Under the pieces are notes generated by a model that was given only the letters and a program-made list of their open reading frames with translations, did no database searches and was not told the origin of the DNA. From the NCBI GenBank assembly GCA_004356105.1, contig SMYC01000214.1:1-35127 (forward strand): a DNA stretch of 35,127 nucleotides. Direction: 5' to 3'. Numbering within the stretch: the stretch's first letter is position 1; each line of letters starts with the position of its first letter. The translations under genes and the position numbers were made by a program. This document shows, piece after piece, positions 30,621-35,127 of this stretch. The stretch is from Acidobacteriota bacterium. GTDB lineage: Bacteria; Acidobacteriota; Vicinamibacteria; Marinacidobacterales; SMYC01.

Positions 30621-32327
30621 CTACTCCAACTCGCGCTTCCCGGGCGTGACGAGACGGCAACCAAGCCGCTCTGCGAAACCGCGTTCCGCGAGAGTGTCGC
30701 CGAGCACGAGGCACCGGGCCGGGTCGAGCGCGTATTTCTCGATCAACAACACGCCCAAGCCGGGGAGCGGCTTCCGGCACCAACAAATGGCGGGGCCGGG
30801 CTCGTGCGGACAGAAATGAAGCTCGATGTCGAGCCCCTTCGAGGCACGCGCGAAGTCTTCTTGCGCCCGAGCCTCATCGAGCCCGGGAAGATACGCGAGG
30901 CAGAAAAGGCGATAGCCCTCGGCGAGATAGCGCTCGAGCGCGCCGCGCTCCTGCAGATGAGCGTAGTCCACGAAAACCGCTTTCCCCGTGCGACCGGACT
31001 TGTCCCGCCGCTCGAAAGCAACGCGCTCGATGGCAACGAAACCCTCGTCTTCTCGCGGAGGCTCGAGCTCACGCCGATAGCGGAACTGGGCCTCGGGCGG
31101 AAACGTGTTCGGCGACTGGCTCGCTTGGATCTCCTCGGGCGTGAGGAGGCGCCCGTGCCGCTTCACCATGCGCGTGACAGCATTGACCTGCGCTTGCTCG
31201 AGCGTCGTTTCGAGCCACAGGCAGCGCACCGCGGCGCCGTGCTTCCACGCGGTCTCGACGACGTCGAAGCGGGAGGCGCGCCGAGGATAGGTGTTGTCGA
31301 GCACGAGACGCTTCTCGCCATTCGCGAGTCGGTCGGCGAGCGCGAGCCGTAAGCCCGCAAGGTTGCCTCCCCTTTCGTCACGGTTGAGGCACCCATAGCC
31401 CCGCTCGACCCAGCTCTCGGCAAGCGTGCTCTTCCCCGCTCCTGGGTAGCCGACGAAGAGAACGACTTCACCTTCTAGACGCTTCGGAGCCCGCCGTGGC
31501 CCGGGACGCCCGGCAGGAAAAGCTTCTTCGAGCTCGGCAATATCGGCGGCGGAAAGAGCGACGTCCAGCGCATGAAGACACGAGACGAGCGTCTCCACAC
31601 GCGTGACGCCGGGGATCGGCCGGATAACAGAGTGGATGTGTCTAAGCCATGCCAACGCGACCTCGTAAGCCGTAACGCCATGGCGCTTCGCAATCGCCGC
31701 GAACGGCTCCTTGCGTCCGATCCGCTTAGCGCGTCGATGCCCTCCAAAAGGGCTGTGAGCGATGATCGCGATCCCGTGCTGCACGCAATGATCGACAACG
31801 CCGTTCTTGAGCGGTGTGAGCTCGAACGGGCTGAGCTCGACTTGAACCGCAGCGATGGTCGCCATCGCACGCGCCGCCAGAAGCTGCTCTAGATTGATGT
31901 TACAAATCCCGATATCACGGACCTTGCCTTCGTTCTGAAGCGCATTGAGCGCCCGGAGGCTCGTCGCGAGTGGAACTTTCGGGTCGGGCGCATGCAGCTG
32001 GTAGAGATCGATACATTCAACGCCGAGCGCACGAAGGCTCGCTTCGCACGCCGCTTTCAGATGCTTCGCGCGCCCATCGGGAATTAAACGTTTCCCCTGG
32101 CGCCTGAGCCCGCCTTTGGTCGCGACAACGACGCTTGACGACCTCCCCGCGAGCGCTTTCGCGAGCAGTCGTTCGTTGTGCCCTATCTCGCCTGCCGACG
32201 GCGCATAGACGTCCGCCGTGTCGAAGAGCGCCACGCCGCGATCGAGCGCTTCGTGCAAGACTCGAAGCGCCGCGTCCTCGGATACGTCGCCCGAGGAAAG
32301 CCGCATCAATCCGAGCCCGAGCGCCAT
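30621..32327 (-). CDS. Fusion: aldo-keto reductase + polynucleotide-kinase-type P-loop kinase + HAD-like domain
   Basis: 568 residues with three blocks. Residues 1-275 are an aldo-keto reductase with the catalytic tetrad Asp36, Tyr41, Lys71, His112. Residues about 285-440 are a P-loop kinase of the polynucleotide 5'-kinase type: GYPGAGKST (293-301), NRDERGG (315-321), VLDNTYPRRASR (342-353), TRMVKRHGRLLTPEEI (385-400). Residues about 448-568 are a HAD phosphatase-like domain: VFVDYA (451-456), CWCRKPLPG (515-523), LGDTLAERGFA (542-552). The HAD nucleophile motif DxDGT is reduced to DYA, with the following segment shortened, and the second GDxxxD acid is Glu548, so phosphatase activity is doubtful. 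An AKR-PNK fusion hints at repair of oxidised or 3'-blocked nucleic acid ends. Start ATG at 32327. Confidence 0.8.
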   Translation of the reverse strand: MALGLGLMRLSSGDVSEDAALRVLHEALDRGVALFDTADVYAPSAGEIGHNERLLAKALAGRSSSVVVATKGGLRRQGKRLIPDGRAKHLKAACEASLRALGVECIDLYQLHAPDPKVPLATSLRALNALQNEGKVRDIGICNINLEQLLAARAMATIAAVQVELSPFELTPLKNGVVDHCVQHGIAIIAHSPFGGHRRAKRIGRKEPFAAIAKRHGVTAYEVALAWLRHIHSVIRPIPGVTRVETLVSCLHALDVALSAADIAELEEAFPAGRPGPRRAPKRLEGEVVLFVGYPGAGKSTLAESWVERGYGCLNRDERGGNLAGLRLALADRLANGEKRLVLDNTYPRRASRFDVVETAWKHGAAVRCLWLETTLEQAQVNAVTRMVKRHGRLLTPEEIQASQSPNTFPPEAQFRYRRELEPPREDEGFVAIERVAFERRDKSGRTGKAVFVDYAHLQERGALERYLAEGYRLFCLAYLPGLDEARAQEDFARASKGLDIELHFCPHEPGPAICWCRKPLPGLGVLLIEKYALDPARCLVLGDTLAERGFAERLGCRLVTPGKRELE

Positions 32328-32391
32328 TCCGTAAGTCTAGCAGCGGGACGGGACGGGACTACGAAGCTCGATAGATGAGTCCGGTTCGATA

Positions 32392-32441
32392 TTGCCCAAT
32401 ACGGCATTTTACCGTACAATTGGTACGGATAAAAACCGTAC
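32392..32441 (+). promoter_or_regulatory. Promoter with triple half-site operator for the second TacAT-type module
   Basis: TTGCCC (32392-32397) and TACAAT (32415-32420) with a 17-base spacer look like a sigma-70-type promoter. Three half-sites overlap and follow it: CCGTAC (32412-32417), GTACGG (32423-32428) and CCGTAC (32436-32441), spacers five and seven. The first two form a perfect inverted repeat over the -10 box. A ribbon-helix-helix antitoxin is expected to bind these. AGGAGA stands ahead of the ATG at 32453. Confidence 0.65.
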
Positions 32442-32452
32442 ATAGGAGACTT

Positions 32453-32728
32453 ATGGCGACATTCACCAAGCGTTTGGACATGCGTCTCACGCCGGAGCAC
32501 AAGAGCCTGATGGAGCAAGCTGCCTCGCTGAAAGGGCTATCTCTCTCGTCTTGGGTGAAATCCGTCGCACTCACCGAGGCTCAAGAGGCTATCAAAGCGC
32601 ACAACCGCACCACCCTTTCTCGACAAGACTGGGAAAAATTTTTGGAGATCGTGGATTCCGACGACGAGCCATCTCCGGCGTTGAAACGAGCGGTCAAACG
32701 TCACAAGAAAAACCGTGTGGCTGATTGA
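32453..32728 (+). CDS. Ribbon-helix-helix antitoxin (TacA/DUF1778-like)
   Basis: The 91-residue protein starts at ATG (32453) behind AGGAGA. The N-terminus, TKRLDMRLTPEHKSLMEQAA, is the DUF1778 ribbon-helix-helix domain, continuing GLSLSSWVKSVALTEAQEAI. The C-terminal arm has LSRQDWEKFLEIVDSD, the usual toxin-binding helix, and a basic end (KRAVKRHKKNRVAD). It overlaps the toxin start by 14 bases. Translational coupling and conditional autorepression are expected for the family. Confidence 0.85.
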   Translation: MATFTKRLDMRLTPEHKSLMEQAASLKGLSLSSWVKSVALTEAQEAIKAHNRTTLSRQDWEKFLEIVDSDDEPSPALKRAVKRHKKNRVAD

Positions 32729-33218
32729 GCCTCTCCAGAGAGCGCACCATCGGGACGACTTCGACTGTGGGACCCCCGAGCTCAACGAGTTTCTCAAGAA
32801 GTACGCTCGGCAAAACGCGAAACTGGAAATCAGCCGAACCTACGTCGCTGTAAACCCCGGCCAACTAGAGGTCCTCGGCTACTACACGCTCCGAGCAGGC
32901 GAGATCTCGTGCCGCGATCTGCCAAAAGACGAGTCCAAGAAGCTACCGCGCTATCCCGTGCCTATCGTTCACCTCGCACGACTCGCCGTTCACAGAGGTG
33001 AAAGCGGCAAGGGGCTCGGAGAGTTCCTCCTCGTCGATGGGCTTGGGCGCAGCCTCCGTGCCAGCAAAGAAGTCGGGGCGTTTGCGATGGAAGTGATCGC
33101 AAAGAATGACTCCGCGAAACGCTTCTACGAGAAGTACGGGTTTCGAGAGCTCGCTGATGACAAACGTCATCTCTACCTATCGATGAAGAAACTCAAAAAA
33201 TTGTTCCACCAGAGTTAG
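32715..33218 (+). CDS. GNAT-family toxin (TacT-like), intact
   Basis: The 167-residue protein starts at a GTG (32715) inside the antitoxin gene. Landmarks of TacT toxins are present: LIEPLQRAHHRDDFDCGTPE, then ELNEFLKKYARQNAKLEISR, PYPVPIVHLARLAV-type segment (YPVPIVHLARLAV, 80-92), the acetyl-CoA loop RGESGKGLGEFLL (94-106), and NDSAKRFYEKYGF (131-143) with the tyrosine at 138 or 141 as the likely catalytic residue. The family acetylates the amino group of charged tRNA and stops translation. Unlike the module at 27 kb, this copy shows no frameshift. Confidence 0.88.
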   Translation: MWLIEPLQRAHHRDDFDCGTPELNEFLKKYARQNAKLEISRTYVAVNPGQLEVLGYYTLRAGEISCRDLPKDESKKLPRYPVPIVHLARLAVHRGESGKGLGEFLLVDGLGRSLRASKEVGAFAMEVIAKNDSAKRFYEKYGFRELADDKRHLYLSMKKLKKLFHQS

Positions 33219-33288
33219 CGACCGCGTTTCGAAGGCACCGCCCTGCTTCTTCACACCATCTGAGGTACCCGCGTTCCGCGAAAACGTT

Positions 33289-34275
33289 ATGATTCCGCCC
33301 ATGATGATAATCGACGCCCTCGGCGAAATCCGACTCACGCACACTATGGAGCTCATCGCAGAAATCCTCGATAGCGGGACGAACAACATCTCCGTGACCC
33401 TCTGCGACCCTAAGACTTACGGCGAGACGGCTTTCGACGAGACCATCAAAGCCATCGTCGCCTACGACCGGCACATCGCCAAAAACGCAGAATATCTCGC
33501 GAAGGTTACGTCGGTGAACGCGATCGAGCCCGCTATGCAAGAGAACCGGCTCTCGATCTTCTACCAGCTTCAAAACGCTACACCCATCCAAAGAGACCTC
33601 GACCGTGTAGAGCTTCTGTACAACCTCGGCATCCGCAACATTCAGCTCACCTACAACTATCAGAATTACGTCGGCTCGGGCTGCCGCGAGCGTGACCATC
33701 GCGGCGTCAGCGCCTTCGGAGCCGAGCTCATCGAGTGCATGAACGCCACCGGCATGCTCATCGACACCTCGCACGCGTCGATGGCTACCATGGCAGACGC
33801 GATCAAGCTCTCGAGCTCGCCCATCATCATCTCGCACACGTGCTGCGAGAGCGTGCACCACCACGTGCGAAACACGACGGACGAGAACCTCAGGAATCTC
33901 GCCGACAAAGGCGGTGTCGTGGGCATCTGCCAGATCCGACCGTTCATCACCGACAAGACGAGCGACAACCTCGATAGCTATTTCGACCACATCGACCACG
34001 CCGTCAAGGTAGCCGGCCTCGAGCACGTCTGCATCGGAAGCGACCGCGACCACCGCGTGATCGAAGACAATCCCGAGGAGATCCGGATCCTTCAAGAAGA
34101 GGAAGGCTCTCAGTTCCAACCCGAGCACTGGCCGCTCTACGTGACGGAGCTCAACGGTCCACGCCGCATGGAGGTCGTGCTGCAAGGGCTCGAGAAGCGC
34201 GGCTACAAGGAAGACGCGATCGAACGAATCGGGGGAAAGAATCTTTATCGGCTCTACGCGGACGTCATCGGATAG
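33289..34275 (+). CDS. M19 (renal/membrane dipeptidase) family protein lacking some metal ligands
   Basis: The 328-residue protein follows the M19 pattern: GIRNIQLTYNYQNYVGSG (114-131), MLIDTSHASMATMADAI (156-172), PIIISHTCCES (178-188) and VVGICQIRPFITDKT. His162 and His183 match the two later histidines of the binuclear zinc site. The first site differs: the usual N-terminal HxD is absent (the protein reads MIIDALGEI), and the bridging glutamate's position is Gln95 in FYQLQNATPI. So the enzyme either uses a different metal arrangement or is inactive. No signal peptide is visible. It is 71 bases past the toxin gene and 38 bases ahead of an NTF2-like gene, with which it could be co-transcribed. 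Confidence 0.75.
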   Translation: MIPPMMIIDALGEIRLTHTMELIAEILDSGTNNISVTLCDPKTYGETAFDETIKAIVAYDRHIAKNAEYLAKVTSVNAIEPAMQENRLSIFYQLQNATPIQRDLDRVELLYNLGIRNIQLTYNYQNYVGSGCRERDHRGVSAFGAELIECMNATGMLIDTSHASMATMADAIKLSSSPIIISHTCCESVHHHVRNTTDENLRNLADKGGVVGICQIRPFITDKTSDNLDSYFDHIDHAVKVAGLEHVCIGSDRDHRVIEDNPEEIRILQEEEGSQFQPEHWPLYVTELNGPRRMEVVLQGLEKRGYKEDAIERIGGKNLYRLYADVIG

Positions 34276-34312
34276 CCGAGTCTAGTACAATCCCCGGCGT
34301 CAGGAGGCATTC

Positions 34313-34750
34313 ATGAGCGTAGTGTTTCTCTCGTTCTTTCTCCTCGCCGGAAGCCCAAATACGGACGTCGCCAACGAGATCCGCGAGCTCACCGTCGAGT
34401 TCAACGAAACCTACGAGCGTAACGAGCTCGATAAATATTTCTCGTATTACGCCGACGACTTGACGCAATGGTTCGAGTCCGGCCGAGTGACGCTCGAGCA
34501 ATACAAGACCGACTGGTACGCGCTCATCGAAGCCGGCGGAGGCGTCGAGTCCACCGAGCTTTCGGACCTGCAAGTCCAGGTCGGGCCCGACGGCAGAACA
34601 GCGGTCGCGACCTATGTCGCGACCGTCGTCACGCGCTCCCCCGAAGGCAAGCGCACAAAAGAGCAAGCGTGGGAGACCGATATCTGGTTCAAGCGCGACG
34701 GTCAGTGGAAAATCGTCCATCTCCATTACAATTCCCACGAAGTCCCTTGA
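34313..34750 (+). CDS. NTF2-like (SnoaL/DUF4440-type) exported protein
   Basis: The 145-residue protein has a short hydrophobic start (MSVVFLSFFLLAGS), probably a signal peptide, and an alpha+beta cone fold: the first helix ELTVEFNETYERNELDKYFS, YYADDLTQWFESG, and the closing strands 'TDIWFKRDGQWKIVHLHYNS'. Such domains bind small molecules or act as isomerases or hydrolases; no active-site assignment is possible. GTCAGGAGGCATTC ahead of the ATG supplies a ribosome-binding site. The next frame starts at a TTG overlapping its stop. Confidence 0.75.
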   Translation: MSVVFLSFFLLAGSPNTDVANEIRELTVEFNETYERNELDKYFSYYADDLTQWFESGRVTLEQYKTDWYALIEAGGGVESTELSDLQVQVGPDGRTAVATYVATVVTRSPEGKRTKEQAWETDIWFKRDGQWKIVHLHYNSHEVP

Positions 34751-35127
34751 GCGCATTGGAGCAGGAGACCTCTGAAGCCCGCGACGTCTTCGCCCGCGGC
34801 TGGCGCGAGCTCGCGAGCTTCCCTCCCCGCTCCACCCGAAACGATGCCGACAAAGCCCGTGGCGCGGAGCGCGTCCGCGAGATGGCCAAGCTCTGCTCGA
34901 GCCTTTGCCGCAAGCATCGGCGCGAAATCTACGATCGCCTGACCGACGGCAGGACGCGTTCCGTGCGCGTCGACGAGCTCGTCTGGCGCGCCGCCGAGCT
35001 CTGGCCCGGGCTCGTCCCCACTAAGGCCGAAGTCTCGGAAGAAGCCGAGCGCATGCAGGCCGACAAGGACGGTCGCGAGATCCAGCAAGGGATCTTCATC
35101 TCAGAAATGCTGAGCGACCCGGAGAGC
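34747..35127 (+). CDS. N-terminal part of a DpgC-like enoyl-CoA-hydratase-superfamily enzyme (partial, runs off right edge)
   Basis: Starting from TTG (34747, overlapping the previous stop), 127 codons are open to the end. The protein begins with a helical domain: FARGWRELASFPPRSTRNDA, HRREIYDRLTDGRTRSVRVD, ELVWRAAELWPGLVPTKAEV, then QADKDGREIQQGIFISEMLS. The 'YDxLTDGRTRxxRxxEL' and 'QADKEGREIDQGIF' motifs are those I recall for (3,5-dihydroxyphenyl)acetyl-CoA 1,2-dioxygenase-like crotonases (DpgC), in which this helical N-domain precedes the crotonase domain. The active site lies outside the window, so the assignment rests on the N-terminal domain alone. Confidence 0.6.
   Translation, partial: MSALEQETSEARDVFARGWRELASFPPRSTRNDADKARGAERVREMAKLCSSLCRKHRREIYDRLTDGRTRSVRVDELVWRAAELWPGLVPTKAEVSEEAERMQADKDGREIQQGIFISEMLSDPES

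Noticed and set aside
1..35127. CRISPR array, tRNA, rRNA or prophage
   Set aside because: I looked for regularly spaced repeats, cloverleaf-like sequences and structural phage genes and saw none. The only repeats are those listed.

Overview
This is a GC-rich (about 60% by eye) Gram-negative-type chromosomal window. Many products carry Sec, Tat or lipoprotein export signals, and there is a Wzz-type polysaccharide co-polymerase and an O-antigen-ligase-like membrane protein. The mix (exported amidohydrolase, cyclase and S9 peptidase, Myxococcota/Acidobacteriota-style HNH nuclease remains, a DpgC-like crotonase) would suit an Acidobacteriota-, Myxococcota- or related soil/marine lineage. No rRNA or other marker gene is present, so the phylum is an inference. 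I saw no tRNA, rRNA, CRISPR array, intact insertion sequence or phage genes.

Layout. 1-2.8 kb: start of an exported protein leaving the window on the left, a truncated quinone oxidoreductase, a CGNR/ABATE regulator divergent from an EamA permease with a perfect palindrome between them, and an exported cyclohexadienyl dehydratase. 2.8-7.3 kb: a repeat-bearing intergenic region, a Tat-type FAD amine/amino-acid oxidase, an exported D-aminoacylase-type amidohydrolase and an exported cyclase-family hydrolase. 7.5-13.8 kb: exopolysaccharide genes (Wzz fused to a tyrosine autokinase, a coupled exported protein, and an opposing TPR protein/O-antigen ligase pair).

13.85-17.8 kb holds the most interesting system: nucleotidyltransferase, PqqD-like protein, HPr-kinase-like protein, radical SAM/SPASM enzyme and lasso-B2-like cysteine protease. 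The last four genes overlap end to end. The set resembles a RiPP maturation pathway with no lasso cyclase and no separate precursor gene in view. The PqqD-like protein carries a C-terminal tail that reads like a leader plus a two-cysteine core, so the peptide substrate may be fused to its own recognition domain.

17.8-18.9 kb is a gene graveyard with short direct and inverted repeats. 18.9-25.6 kb: two exported lysine-rich proteins (one a ten-repeat DLNGDGD protein with poly-Asp and poly-Lys tail, apparently frameshifted near its signal peptide), a MATE efflux protein, a LamG/TPR-like exported protein and a small exported beta-repeat protein. 25.7-28 kb is a second decayed zone: xanthine-dehydrogenase-type C-terminus, an internally deleted HNH nuclease, a TacAT toxin-antitoxin pair with a frameshifted toxin, and a DUF1648/S9-peptidase chimera.

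28-35.1 kb: cupin lipoprotein, S9 peptidase, an unusual aldo-keto reductase/polynucleotide-kinase/HAD fusion, an intact second TacAT pair with a triple half-site operator, an M19 dipeptidase homologue lacking some metal ligands, an NTF2-like exported protein, and the start of a DpgC-like crotonase leaving the window on the right.
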